Of a stretch of DNA of 64,000 bases, positions 36,400 to 49,305 are shown piece after piece. The stretch is from Ceratothoa steindachneri (Eukaryota > Arthropoda > Malacostraca > Isopoda > Cymothoidae), in contig OZ018324.1 of the NCBI GenBank assembly GCA_963969495.1, positions 140,736,355 through 140,800,354 of the forward strand, given 5' to 3'. Below the pieces are notes generated by a model. The model saw only the letters and a program-made list of their open reading frames with translations, did no database searches and had not been told where the DNA came from. The position numbers and the translations under genes are program-made. Each line of letters opens with the position of its first letter. Position 1 is the first letter of the stretch.

Positions 36400-36616
36400 G
36401 TTCCCATTATCAGTACATACATAAATCCTCAAATAAAGTTGTTTCAGGTTTTCGTACCCCCTAATTAGGGGTTAAGATGTGGGTAGTCTAATTCACTTTT
36501 CCACTATTTAAGGCTAGGTATGTCCAGTTTCCTTTTCATTCCTTCAAAGGTCTTTAAGAAGAAAGACGAAAGCTTTCAGAATTGGTTTTTACTGTTCCTT
36601 TGTTGGGTGTAACTGC
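36400..36616 (+). other. Possible PLE 3' end with hammerhead-like motif
   Basis: At about 36551-36580 the plus strand reads tctttaagaagaaagacgaa followed by agctttcagaa. This resembles the GA...GAAA core and flanking stem of PLE hammerhead motifs. The (TA)n tract begins about 35 bp later. No PLE coding part is recognised upstream, so this would be a heavily 5'-truncated copy. Confidence 0.35.
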
Positions 36617-36617
36617 A

Positions 36618-36676
<59 letters not shown>
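36617..36676. repeat. (TA)n microsatellite
   Basis: TA run of about 60 bp between the possible PLE end and a Tc1/mariner-type element. Confidence 0.96.
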
Positions 36677-36678
<2 letters not shown>

Positions 36679-37611
36679 TCTTTCAATAAGGTCGCTCAAT
36701 TTTTAAATGTAAATAAAACAAGTTGTGTGTGATATATGCACTCAATTTATATTAAATTTTAAAGTACATTTTATGGCATTAAGTGTGCAATATGACGTTG
36801 CTAAAATTTTTTCGGCTGCTTGGCTTGGTGGAACGTATTCAGGAGCCCCAATTTTCGATGACTTTGTCTCATATATCTGGTTAATTTGCTTGATGGTGTT
36901 CATTATGTTGACTTCGAGGCCATCATCTGTTTTCGGATTATTTGCATAGACTTGTGATTTAAGGTAGGCCCAAAGATAGTAGTCTAATAGCGGTAAAATG
37001 CATTATCTCGGTGGCTAGTTGACGTCCCCACCGCGCGAGATGACCCTGCCCTGAAATCGCTGGTGCAAAATATATATCGTGTCGTTCGCAGTGTGGCACG
37101 CAGCGCTATCCTGTTGGAACCACATGACCTCAGTATCCATATATTCCAGTTGAAACTACAAGAAGTTGCTTATCATCGATCTGTAAGTATCGGCGTTGAT
37201 GGTTATGGCAATCCCATCTTCGTTCTCAAGATAATACGGACCTATGATTCCGTTAGACGAAAATCCGCACCAAACAGTGACTTTGTTGGAATGCAATTGG
37301 TGCTGGTGTATCTGATGTGGATTGTTTGCGTCCAATATCCAACAATTTTGCATGTTCACAAAACCATTTATCCAAAGATGGGCCTCGTCGCTGAAGATGA
37401 TAGAAATCACGTAATGCTCGGAACATTTGTTGAACGGACCGCTGATTTTGATAATAACATTTTATGATTTGCACACGCTGTTTAACGCTATTACCTTCGA
37501 ACTTGATTTGCCACGTACGACTGAACAGTTCACAGTAAATTGGCGAGATGTCGCTTTCAAACCCTAGCCACTATCGCCTGACAGAGCTCAAGCGTCCTTG
37601 TTGAAAGAGCC
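36677..37611 (-). mobile_element. Tc1/mariner-superfamily element with DUF4817-type transposase, deleted
   Basis: The left end ggtctttcaataaggtcgct and the reverse complement of the right end, ggctctttcaacaaggacgc, are inverted repeats. On the minus strand the N-terminal helix-turn-helix of the DUF4817 type appears as IIKCYYQNQRSVQQMFRALR (about 37468-37410). It passes almost directly into IIFSDEAHLWINGFVNMQNC (about 37407-37345), the catalytic part with the first Asp, followed by VTVWCGFSSNGIIGPYYLEN. The usual 100 or more residues between these parts are missing, so an internal deletion fused them with a frameshift. The C-terminal piece with YYLWAYLKSQVYANNPKT is near 36990-36935 and another deletion may precede it. 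The same family left a fragment at 3.1-3.59 kb. Confidence 0.8.
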
Positions 37612-39220
37612 TTAACATATATAGTTATAAATATATATATAGTAAATGAAAATTTCACATGAGAAATAAATTATCATATAAATAACTCAAATTAAAGAGT
37701 TAAATTCTGGCTTATTATGTTCATCTTAGCATTATTATATATTAAATTTTTTACAGAATTGTCCCTTTTAATTTTAGACTGTTGGATGAACTGTAGTGAT
37801 TGATAGAGTATATGAAATAAATTCATATAAACAAGGTGCTCTTTTTCTATACTAATATGTAACTCTTCTTATTATGGAATGTAATTTTCAATATATAAAA
37901 TGATGTTCTAATATATGCTAAAATAAACATATCAATATAATAAAAATGATTGTTTCAATAATAATAATTATGTATTTCATATGTTATGGAAATTATAATC
38001 TAGGAACTATGCTTAAGTTTTGAAATTTAATATACATTCAAACATTTTTCGTTTATTATATATATATATAGATAAAGCATTTACGCATATTTCTTAAAAA
38101 GAACGGCTACAAGCAGGAAGCTTTGTATTTTTGATTCCGGTTATCAGTTGTGGTTTGGATTTTAAGCTAGAGATTCCCGAAATAAACCAATGCCATTTTT
38201 ATATAAAATTTTTATAGCTATAACTACATGAACTATATTAAATTTAGGTAATTAGAATACTCTATTTGTATGTGCAGAATTATCTTCCGCATAGCTATAC
38301 AAACTCAAGTATTTTTACATTTGTCAAGGTAATGGTATAATTATTATTACGAAATCATACAGATGCCTTTTTTGTCAATTTAATCTTTTATAATAAAAAG
38401 TTATTATAATGTAATTAGTCAAACTTTAGCTAACATCTAAACATATATTTGAGTGTTAGGAGCGTTTGGTACACAAAATAATAGAATTGGCAAATTTTTA
38501 TGTTATGGGAATTTTATGGCACATCATTAGCCCATTAGTATGTTAATTGGTCTAAAATAGCTTTTTATTTTGTAATTAGAGGTCTATTCCATTTTATGAT
38601 TGGAATTATATTCACAATAATGGAGTGAAAATGATAAATCTATCATAAGTGTGCCGATTGTTTCTATAATATAATATTTGGATTGTTAACATATTATTCT
38701 TTTCTTGATTTATGTTTAGAGTTCCAAATCACAGAAATACGGAATTATGGAAAGTGATGAATACAAAAAATGGAATTATCGAAAAATGGCGTAGCCAAGC
38801 TAATTCGACTAACTTAACGTTACCTTTAAAAAAGAGACAAGAAATTTTTCACAAAATATAAAATTTCATAGAAAAGAAAGAATTATTTGTGTTTCAAGAG
38901 GGAAAACGGTGGTGGAAGAGTGATGAAAAGAAATTTATAAACAAAGTTCTTAAAATTGATTTCTTAGCCTTAATACGGAAAATATTATCCAAATGACAGT
39001 TGAGATGAATAATAAATATGTGTAACTAAAACATAGGAATGTATATGTTATCAGGGTATCTTACCCAACACTACATATGAAGGTATTATTACAGTGGAAG
39101 AGATACTTATCTCAAATTAGTTTTATGTAGTATTTATTAGATGAAACACGCTTTAAAAAAGTCACCTCAATGCCTCTATGCGGGTAATATGTAATAAATA
39201 TAAATTTAGTTTTGAATAAT
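37612..39220. other. AT-rich sequence without recognisable genes
   Basis: Very AT-rich with no open frame of interest. Ends abruptly where the GC-richer LTR-like repeat starts at about 39.22 kb. Confidence 0.5.
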
Positions 39221-39223
39221 AAA

Positions 39224-40909
39224 TGTGGTCGCCTTTAGTGCCGTGCGCGCGCAACTGGCCTGACATGAAGGTCGGATTCACGGTGTGCATGAAGTCCTTC
39301 CTCATGCTGACCCACTCGTAGTTGATGGAAGGCCCTTACTCGTGCCATGGCTGACGTTGCAAACCTTACCCTCAATATGCGTCCACACACTGTATGAGGG
39401 AAATGGTCACTTCCTCCCCCCCGTTCACTCTTGTTGCAGTCACAAGGCGGTTACCGCAAAGACATCCGTCGAAGGCATCGGTGGGGTCAGTGCTTAACCA
39501 CAGTGTGGCACAACTCAGTGCCATGAAAGACCCTATAAGTCAAAATGTAAGATCTCATCCAGGAGAGTGAGATCCAGTTTCACGTCAAATAAGAAATTGG
39601 AGATGTGTTTCTCCGAATCTCGAAGGCTAAAGAGGAGCTGATGTTTGACTTCGTGTGAAAAATCATTTGGAAAAAGAACTCTCCTGAGGCCGTCCTCAAG
39701 CCCCTCTCCCCCTTCCCAATCCCCCAGTGGGGTGACGATGTATAAATGAGGAACTCTGAGGAAAATCGAGGTAGTATACGTCAGTCTCTAGGTGACGAAG
39801 TCCTCGGATCAAAAACCGAGCAAACGAGACTGGAGAGGTAGTGTACTTTGCTCGCCAGACCAAGAAGTACCCTGCAAGAGAGGCAGGGCTACCTACCTTA
39901 AGGGGCTAAGAAGAAGCTCATCCTCGAGCTAAGTCCCTGGTTATCAAACCAAACGATAAATTAACTCTAGGAAGTTAAACTTACTCTTGCTGGAGAGACT
40001 TCTCATATCCTGGTGCACCTTAAACACCAGGGGTATTCCTCGTCCTTGAGGAAGTAAGAAAAGAAGAAGGAAAAGGCTCCCCGCTTGAGCCCATTATTCG
40101 GTGGCCACACCGAACTCTTAAGTTAACTTGGTAAGGAACCAAGTTCAAATTATTCTCGCCAGAGAAATCTCCCTCCGTTATACTCGCCCTTGAGGAAGAT
40201 TGGAATTAAGAATAAGCTCATCCTCGAGCTAGTTACGGGTTACCAAACCGAACGTTAAGTAATTTATTCTATCCAGTCAAACCCCCCTCCATTATCCTCG
40301 CCCTTGAAGAAGACCCTCCCCGAGTTCAGTCCTTGTCCATAAGGAAATAGGTACCGAAGGAGAAAAGCTCCTCCTCAAGCTCGTTACTCGGTGATCACAC
40401 CGCACTCCAAGTTAACTTGATTTAAGAACCAAGTTCGACTCACTCTCACCAGAGAGACCACGATGCCTAGGTGTTGCATAAAGCACCGTATTGGTTCTCG
40501 TCCTTAAAGACCCCCATCCCGTCCCCGGAAGAACGTGTGGACCCTCCAGCTGCTACCCTCGCCAAAACGACCGTGGAATTTCACCCATCTACATCTGGAC
40601 ACACGGCACGCGTCGTGAATCAATAACATTTCTGAGGCCTTTATACTCCACATGAGTCCGTAAGCCTATTTTTATATTATTGTTGTGTGTAGAGAAAACG
40701 TTAACCAATATTTAAGGAGAAAACTATTTTAATTAATTCTTGTTTAGGATAATATTCAGAGTATTGCTGTAGTTAATGTATAAAAGTTATGTATTCAATT
40801 GATAAAGGTAAAATATAAGTTTATTTTGGGATTAATGTTCGTTTCTCTTATATATATATCTCTTAGAACTCTTAGAGATAAAACAAAAAGGGGGGTGAAT
40901 ACTACGACA
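39224..40909 (+). repeat. LTR-like long repeat, plus copy
   Basis: This 1.7-kb segment starts near tgtggtcgcc and ends ...actacgaca, with TG...CA termini as in LTRs. It is repeated in inverted orientation at 54657-56500. It has a TATA box (tataaat) at 39741, followed about 35 bp later by one unit of the 65-bp repeat found in several copies at the other locus. From about 39.86 to 40.55 kb it consists of degenerate modules of roughly 150 bp with recurring pieces such as ctcgccagag, gttaacttg and accaagttc. Short inverted repeats such as ggtgcacc...ggtg occur in it. No protein is encoded. Identification as an LTR is an inference from ends, promoter position and the primer-site candidate next to the other copy. 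Confidence 0.5.
39741..39747 (+). promoter_or_regulatory. TATA box of the LTR-like repeat
   Basis: tataaat followed by gaggaactctgagg is conserved with the inverted copy at 55912-55918. Conservation in both copies supports a promoter role. Confidence 0.45.
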
Positions 40910-41540
40910 CTGTAGTTGAGGGGATTCAGGTCGAACGACTTCGGCTGCAAAATTTCCTTCGACGAGAAGTTCATGTTTGATTTTAACCATTCGTGCACGG
41001 TCTTGGCCTACTGGGCCCGGCATCCTCCTGCTGAAAGAGCTACCCTACCTTCATCGTGATGTTCTCAACGAGTGCAGAACTTTGGTGGGAAATATGTCCC
41101 AGCAAACGGCTGCGGTGAGCCTAGAACTGGCCACGAACCACATTTGCGACATCGTACCGCCATACAAACCCACGAGGTCGAACATAATCAAGAAGACCTG
41201 TGCTTAGTCGTGGATAATTAGTGGATATCAGACACGTTTAGGCTGAAGTTTACGACGCGGTTGTTCTGCTTGTTGATGACTGGATCAACTGTGAATGATT
41301 TTTATCATGGACAGGAAAATTTGGATGTCATTTCTCTAAAGTCATTAAAAAGGCGACAGCAGTACTCCAAACGCTGCTCTTGCATACGATCAATGAGAAG
41401 AGGCTTTGACACCCACCTCGGGCTTTTACCCTCATCCTTCTTGTCGTCCCTGGATACCGCCGTGGCCACTGAGTGTTTCATCCTCTTTGCAAGTGCAGTC
41501 ATTTTGTGCTTCGGAGCACTTTCAAAGGCCTTTCTCATTT
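40880..41540 (-). pseudogene. Tc1/mariner (maT-like) transposase relic, unit 1
   Basis: On the minus strand the frame 41538-41305 reads MRKAFESAPKHKMTALAKRM, a helix-turn-helix part with the MRKxA..M pattern of transposases related to maT/mariner. Downstream, weak matches to NNRVVNF are present near 41270. The frame 40998-40880 gives VHEWLKSNMNFSSKEI and then FDLNPLNYSV, the end of the catalytic domain with its last Asp. The QQDGAP block is present in altered form near 41035. Frameshifts and deletions break the gene. The similarity stops at the end of the LTR-like repeat at about 40910. Confidence 0.65.
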
Positions 41541-41559
41541 ACTTTTACCAAAATAAAAT

Positions 41560-43640
41560 CCTTTTGTAATATTTTTGCAGTATCCATTGCTTAGTTTCTT
41601 CTGGACAAATTAATCAAAGTAATAATATAAGTAAATGCACTCATGCTGGTCCATGAAATCAACAAATTGGAATCATATCATTTAATATCGGGTAAATTTA
41701 AAACCAAACAATCTACAACAGATCGCCTAAAAACTATATTGTCATTAGACTTAAATTTTTAAACTGTAAGCTTTACTCCTGCAAATCAGCAAATTTATTA
41801 GTCCCTATATTTCCTCTTAATGACAATGCGACAAAGTTTGTTAAATAGAAATTCAGGAACTAAAATTGGGGTTAATTTATTTGCTATCATTGATTTCGCT
41901 TCATTTGTATAGGCATCTCTACTGAAGACCAAGAATAGAGTAAAAGATAATGATAGATTTAATTGCGGAATAGGTCGCTATTTGTTTCTACCAATGAGAC
42001 CATAATTATATTAGTCCGAAGCGTAATACTTTCAGACCTGTAGATAAAACCATAAACTGAAATGGTAGGTAGCTGCCTTCATTTATTCAATGTTTTTTAA
42101 TAGTTTTTGCAGCTTTCTTCTATTTAAAGACTTCAATGGATCATTTCCTTCAAGTACATTTATGAATTTTTGGTATACTTTTCTATAGATTCAGAAGGTT
42201 AACATAGAACTACCTCCAAAGCTTTTAGCTCGCTCTGTCTGCACATTTGAAGATTTCTCTTCTAATAGTATTCACTTATGGTTGAATATTTGAAAAAAAT
42301 ATAGGCAATTAAGTTTGACAATAAGGGTTAAAAATTTTCATTTACGTGAGGGAATTAAGCAATTTCAATAGATTAAACATTGCACAATTCTTAATTCTTT
42401 AAATACGTTTTCATAATTTATTATTTTTATTCATGTTACATAAGTAAAAATATAAAATGTAATTTTCCTTGTTTTATATATTACTTAAAAAAAAACTCAG
42501 ACGGAAATGTGGAAATAAAAATCAATATAAAGGAAATAAAAGATAATTGAATAACGTGACTTGTACTAATAGTATATGCCTTGTTGACTATTAAACTCCT
42601 TTAGAACTAATAGAGACAATACATTCCTACGGATGTAATTTTTACCATAGTAGTTTTATCGTGGGGTCACGGATAGGGTTAATTAGATTACCTATGATGA
42701 ATTCCTTTGGCATCTTGCATTCGTATTTTTATATTATATTGAAGTACTTACCAATTTGTCACTGAGATTTGCGATTCTGCAGGGCAAAAATGCGTGAGCC
42801 CCTTCTCGGCTCGTCACCTCTGTCGGGGTGTCGACAAAAGAGGCAGAATGGTACCAGGTTCCCATTCCCGCAATGAAAATTCATTGTCATTCCACGATAA
42901 TTGAATTAGAACGGGTACACACCAATATAAATACAAAATTTCTTCTGTGCTCAGTGATTTTCGCAATATGTTTATTGTGTTGTCCTTTCTTTTATCAGTT
43001 TTCATAAAGAAATTATGATTTCATATTACAGACTCGTTCAAAGTAAAAAGTTTTGTAGCAATTATGTAAACATAAAAATTATTAATAATCCAACCTTTGC
43101 ATGCCCTTATGAGTATTTTGTATGGATATGCGTCTACAGAATTCTGCGATGAAGCTTAAATTCAAATAAATCTATACATACGAGTATATACGTGACTTAT
43201 TGAAACAGGGTAAGGTTATCTTCACTAGTTTCTTATCAAGCCACAATATTAATGTTCCCAAGAGTTTCTGAACCAGTCCTTGTCGCTAATCTACGTAATT
43301 CAACTGGATGAGGGGACGAGACATCGCTTAGTATCTTTCTACAACTCTTTCTTATATTATTGTATCCTGCCGTTTCAAATTCAGTACATTTGGAAAATTA
43401 TTGCTAATACTGTAGAGCTACGTGGAATATTACCTCAACTCGCTTAATTATACAAAATAATTGTTTAAGTTTATCTTAATGTCTCCTTTATTCTACTGTA
43501 TTCTTTCGCTAATATATACAATTTAGAGCAACCTAAACTGAGAATTGACTCTAAATATAAAATACACATTTTATCTTTGCTAAAATATTCTCTATCAATA
43601 ATTTTTTAGTTTTATTGCTTACCCTTTAGAGTTAAATAAT
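41560..43640. other. AT-rich part of duplicated unit 1, no gene recognised
   Basis: No motif-bearing frame. The corresponding 44900-46980 of unit 2 is the same sequence. Confidence 0.5.
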
Positions 43641-43650
43641 TTTTTTAAGA

Positions 43651-46600
43651 AGACCCTCCCCGAGTTCAGTCCTTGTCCATAAGGAAATAGGTACCGAAGG
43701 AGAAAAGCTCCTCCTCAAGCTCGTTACTCGGTGATCACACCGCACTCCAAGTTAACTTGATTTAAGAACCAAGTTCGACTCACTCTCACCAGAGAGACCA
43801 CGATGCCTAGGTGTTGCATAAAGCACCGTATTGGTTCTCGTCCTTAAAGACCCCCATCCCGTCCCCGGAAGAACGTGTGGACCCTCCAGCTGCTACCCTC
43901 GCCAAAACGACCGTGGAATTTCACCCATCTACATCTGGACACACGGCACGCGTCGTGAATCAATAACATTTCTGAGGCCTTTATACTCCACATGAGTCCG
44001 TAAGCCTATTTTTATATTATTGTTGTGTGTAGAGAAAACGTTAACCAATATTTAAGGAGAAAACTATTTTAATTAATTCTTGTTTAGGATAATATTCAGA
44101 GTATTGCTGTAGTTAATGTATAAAAGTTATGTATTCAATTGATAAAGGTAAAATATAAGTTTATTTTGGGATTAATGTTCGTTTCTCTTATATATATATC
44201 TCTTAGAACTCTTAGAGATAAAACAAAAAGGGGGGTGAATACTACGACACTGTAGTTGAGGGGATTCAGGTCGAACGACTTCGGCTGCAAAATTTCCTTC
44301 GACGAGAAGTTCATGTTTGATTTTAACCATTCGTGCACGGTCTTGGCCTACTGGGCCCGGCATCCTCCTGCTGAAAGAGCTACCCTACCTTCATCGTGAT
44401 GTTCTCAACGAGTGCAGAACTTTGGTGGGAAATATGTCCCAGCAAACGGCTGCGGTGAGCCTAGAACTGGCCACGAACCACATTTGCGACATCGTACCGC
44501 CATACAAACCCACGAGGTCGAACATAATCAAGAAGACCTGTGCTTAGTCGTGGATAATTAGTGGATATCAGACACGTTTAGGCTGAAGTTTACGACGCGG
44601 TTGTTCTGCTTGTTGATGACTGGATCAACTGTGAATGATTTTTATCATGGACAGGAAAATTTGGATGTCATTTCTCTAAAGTCATTAAAAAGGCGACAGC
44701 AGTACTCCAAACGCTGCTCTTGCATACGATCAATGAGAAGAGGCTTTGACACCCACCTCGGGCTTTTACCCTCATCCTTCTTGTCGTCCCTGGATACCGC
44801 CGTGGCCACTGAGTGTTTCATCCTCTTTGCAAGTGCAGTCATTTTGTGCTTCGGAGCACTTTCAAAGGCCTTTCTCATTTACTTTTACCAAAATAAAATC
44901 CTTTTGTAATATTTTTGCAGTATCCATTGCTTAGTTTCTTCTGGACAAATTAATCAAAGTAATAATATAAGTAAATGCACTCATGCTGGTCCATGAAATC
45001 AACAAATTGGAATCATATCATTTAATATCGGGTAAATTTAAAACCAAACAATCTACAACAGATCGCCTAAAAACTATATTGTCATTAGACTTAAATTTTT
45101 AAACTGTAAGCTTTACTCCTGCAAATCAGCAAATTTATTAGTCCCTATATTTCCTCTTAATGACAATGCGACAAAGTTTGTTAAATAGAAATTCAGGAAC
45201 TAAAATTGGGGTTAATTTATTTGCTATCATTGATTTCGCTTCATTTGTATAGGCATCTCTACTGAAGACCAAGAATAGAGTAAAAGATAATGATAGATTT
45301 AATTGCGGAATAGGTCGCTATTTGTTTCTACCAATGAGACCATAATTATATTAGTCCGAAGCGTAATACTTTCAGACCTGTAGATAAAACCATAAACTGA
45401 AATGGTAGGTAGCTGCCTTCATTTATTCAATGTTTTTTAATAGTTTTTGCAGCTTTCTTCTATTTAAAGACTTCAATGGATCATTTCCTTCAAGTACATT
45501 TATGAATTTTTGGTATACTTTTCTATAGATTCAGAAGGTTAACATAGAACTACCTCCAAAGCTTTTAGCTCGCTCTGTCTGCACATTTGAAGATTTCTCT
45601 TCTAATAGTATTCACTTATGGTTGAATATTTGAAAAAAATATAGGCAATTAAGTTTGACAATAAGGGTTAAAAATTTTCATTTACGTGAGGGAATTAAGC
45701 AATTTCAATAGATTAAACATTGCACAATTCTTAATTCTTTTAATACGTTTTCATAATTTATTATTTTTATTCATGTTACATAAGTAAAAATATAAAATGT
45801 AATTTTCCTTGTTTTATATATTACTTAAAAAAAAACTCAGACGGAAATGTGGAAATAAAAATCAATATAAAGGAAATAAAAGATAATTGAATAACGTGAC
45901 TTGTACTAATAGTATATGCCTTGTTGACTATTAAACTCCTTTAGAACTAATAGAGACAATACATTCCTACGGATGTAATTTTTACCATAGTAGTTTTATC
46001 GTGGGGTCACGGATAGGGTTAATTAGATTACCTATGATGAATTCCTTTGGCATCTTGCATTCGTATTTTTATATTATATTGAAGTACTTACCAATTTGTC
46101 ACTGAGATTTGCGATTCTGCAGGGCAAAAATGCGTGAGCCCCTTCTCGGCTCGTCACCTCTGTCGGGGTGTCGACAAAAGAGGCAGAATGGTACCAGGTT
46201 CCCATTCCCGCAATGAAAATTCATTGTCATTCCACGATAATTGAATTAGAACGGGTACACACCAATATAAATACAAAATTTCTTCTGTGCTCAGTGATTT
46301 TCGCAATATGTTTATTGTGTTGTCCTTTCTTTTATCAGTTTTCATAAAGAAATTATGATTTCATATTACAGACTCGTTCAAAGTAAAAAGTTTTGTAGCA
46401 ATTATGTAAACATAAAAATTATTAATAATCCAACCTTTGCATGCCCTTATGAGTATTTTGTATGGATATGCGTCTACAGAATTCTGCGATGAAGCTTAAA
46501 TTCAAATAAATCTATACATACGAGTATATACGTGACTTATTGAAACAGGGTAAGGTTATCTTCACTAGTTTCTTATCAAGCCACAATATTAATGTTCCCA

Positions 46601-46990
46601 AGAGTTTCTGAACCAGTCCTTGTCGCTAATCTACGTAATTCAACTGGATGAGGGGACGAGACATCGCTTAGTATCTTTCTACAACTCTTTCTTATATTAT
46701 TGTATCCTGCCGTTTCAAATTCAGTACATTTGGAAAATTATTGCTAATACTGTAGAGCTACGTGGAATATTACCTCAACTCGCTTAATTATACAAAATAA
46801 TTGTTTAAGTTTATCTTAATGTCTCCTTTATTCTACTGTATTCTTTCGCTAATATATACAATTTAGAGCAACCTAAACTGAGAATTGACTCTAAATATAA
46901 AATACACATTTTATCTTTGCTAAAATATTCTCTATCAATAATTTTTTAGTTTTATTGCTTACCCTTTAGAGTTAAATAATTTTTTTAAGA
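43651..46990 (+). repeat. 3,340-bp tandem duplication, unit 2
   Basis: Second unit, nearly identical to 40311-43650. It ends at ttttttaaga, after which the flanks diverge. Either a very recent duplication or an assembly artefact. Confidence 0.97.
44220..44880 (-). pseudogene. Tc1/mariner (maT-like) transposase relic, unit 2
   Basis: Exact duplicate of the relic at 40880-41540, carried along in the 3,340-bp tandem duplication. It has the same frameshifts, so the decay preceded the duplication. Confidence 0.65.
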
Positions 46991-47463
46991 AACATATATA
47001 AATGAAAAAACATAACGTTATATGCTAGTTATTGTTATCAAGGTTTTAATGCCAGTAGGTTTTAAAAACTCAGCATTACAAAATTTAACATTTTTTATGT
47101 TCCCAAAGAAAGTTGATTTTGAAACCTACAATGATTACGGAAAGCATAGTTGAAACAAATGAATTTTATCCATGAGATACATTTGTTTCAAAGAACTTAT
47201 TCTAAGAAATATAAGTTTATAAAAGCTAATTAAATCAAACATGGCTTTGAAAAATTAAATTGAAGGAGTCTCAGTTTGAGTGTTTCTTTACCATCAATAT
47301 TTCCTCGAGAATCTTATTGTCTTAAAAACTTTGAAAATTTCCGAGTCACTTATTTGAAATCATCCAGCAAGCTTTTGGCATGGCAATGAATCACTACACA
47401 TACACATTATGTCCAGTGCAAGATACGCTATAAACTTTATGTTTGGAGCTTCTGTCTCATATA
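46991..47463. other. AT-rich spacer, no gene recognised
   Basis: Nothing recognisable between the tandem duplication and the mariner relic. Confidence 0.45.
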
Positions 47464-48791
47464 ATGGGTTGAGGAATAAGTTCTTGTGGTTTTATCAAAT
47501 TCATTTATTTATTACCATTATTAATTTTAGAAAAACTTCATTTTTAATTGATAGCAATATGCAATTTAATCAAAAATGCATTCTCTGTTGTTTTTTACTT
47601 TTTCCCAACGTTCAACCAGTTCTACGATTCCTCTGCAATAAAAATCTTTGGATTTTTGACTCGAAGAATTCGTCTAACCAGATTCTTAATTCCACATCAG
47701 TATTGAACGAAACGCCGCGCAAATTCTTGGAGAGCGATCAGAACAGATAGAAATCCGATAGAGCCAAGTCTGTCGAATATGGAGGATGCGGCAGGATTTC
47801 GCAATTAAGCGTTTGGATCGCGTCTTTTGTCATATTAGTTTCGCCGAGTCGATACATTTGTTGAACGTAGAGTTCTGCATTGACAATCTCGTTTTTCGCA
47901 AGGAGCCCAAAAAGAATGATGCCTTCACAATCTCACCACACACACAGCATCGTCCTTCGTGGATAAAGTGCTTGCTTTAATCGCGGAAGTGATTTTTTGA
48001 GGGGGGCTAAGCCATTGTTTTCGATGGTTTATGTTGACATAAACACACCACTTTTCGTCCCCAGTGATGATGTGGTGAAGAAATCTGTCCTTATATCCAC
48101 GAGTATCCTTGTAACGAGCAAGCAAACCTGCGGCAATCGTGGAGTGTTGAAGTTTGTTGCTTTCGCCTAAAGCGTGCGGAAGCCATGCACCGAGTTTTCA
48201 AACTTTCCCCACCGAATCAAGTGATTCACTACAGTTTTCTGATCATACTCCAATTGTACAGCCAATTCTCTAATTGATTGACGAGGATTTTCATGAAGAA
48301 GGTCATTTAATTGATACTCACTCAACTTAATGTGGCGACCAGAACGTTCTTCGTCATTAAGATTGAAATGACCGTTTTTGAAAAGTGGAACCATCATTGA
48401 GCAGTCCTTTCTGATAAAGCATTTCTCCATACCCAGCACAAATATCGCGACGATCTTTAGTTGCCTTTGCATTGTTCCCGTCTCGATTGAAAATGAATAA
48501 CAACAAGTGTCGAAAATGCGCCCTTCTTTCAACTTGATACTCGATTTTGAGGGTACAGAACAAAAAATATATTAACATAAATTTTAAATATACTGCAATG
48601 ACTTATTACTTAACTTCAAGACGTAGCCTAAGCAAAAGCCTAATAGTCTACGCTGTTAAGAGAGGTAGCCTAACCTTTGCAAATTTTGCTCTCATTATTG
48701 ATTATTGTTTCTTAGTATGTGCACAAATCACGTCAACATAACTTAAATTCACACATCATAAAAAAAAGGCAAGAACTTATTCCTCAACCTA
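47464..48791 (-). mobile_element. mariner element, nearly full length, decayed (third mariner lineage)
   Basis: Inverted ends ggttgaggaataagttcttg (47467-47486) and its exact reverse complement (48770-48789) enclose about 1.33 kb, the normal size of a mariner. The minus strand encodes the DNA-binding part, with NDEERSGRHIKLSEYQLNDL and QSIRELAVQLEYDQKTVVNH (about 48350-48225). The block HHIITGDEKWCVYVNINHRK with the first Asp follows at about 48080-48020. HPPYSTDLALSDFYLF with the third Asp is at about 47790-47740, and WLDEFFESK after it. The segment that should hold the second Asp (the HDNA block) is shortened by a deletion. Several frameshifts are present. Its ends differ from those of the two deleted mariners at 31.3 and 35.0 kb. 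Confidence 0.88.
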
Positions 48792-49248
48792 ATAAAATGC
48801 ATACTCAGTTTGGAAATCTTCTTCAGATTAGCTCCTTTTTTTCTTTTGATTGAACGAATAAACTTTTTAGCATACCTTAAAAAGAGCTGGAGATTTAAGT
48901 GAGGCATTAGATAAATTAATATTGTTATGATTACTTGCATAAAGGAAGAGCTTCCCCCGGGGCATTTTTTTAATAACTTGCTCAATGGACAAATCGGAAC
49001 TTGTAAATATCCTAATTACCAGAAGTATTTAATTAATATAAAATTTAATAGAAATATTTTCCAAAATTCCAAATATTTTCTAATGTTAGGTTAAAGATTA
49101 AAAAAGAACATACCCAGAATAATTCAAACGTCAGCGTAATAGTATTTCTGTACAATTCAAAATTAGGGTTAACTATGATTAAATTTAATTTGCACTCTAT
49201 AATTCTGTGATTTTTAACTCAAATTCTAATTTTATTTTGAAATTTATA

Positions 49249-49249
49249 A

Positions 49250-49302
<53 letters not shown>
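49249..49302. repeat. (TA)n microsatellite
   Basis: TA run of about 50 bp, at or near the 3' end of the LINE that lies to its right on the minus strand. Confidence 0.95.

Positions 49303-49305
<3 letters not shown>

Larger units (their letters stand above)
40311..43650 (+). repeat. 3,340-bp tandem duplication, unit 1
   Basis: The sequence from agaccctccccgag at 40311 is repeated with an exact offset of 3,340 bp. The only difference that I noticed is at 42401 (a) against 45741 (t). The unit contains the last 600 bp of the LTR-like repeat, a transposase relic and about 2.1 kb of AT-rich DNA. The sequence aagaa occurs at the outer left junction, the internal junction and the outer right junction, so the breakpoints share microhomology. 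Confidence 0.97.

Noticed and set aside
37063..37467. 134-codon plus-strand frame
   Set aside because: It is antisense to the DUF4817-type transposase pieces on the minus strand, which show clear motifs.
40795..44363. Repeated frames of 62-102 codons as a duplicated gene pair
   Set aside because: The frames are pieces and shadows of a frameshifted transposase relic inside a tandem duplication.
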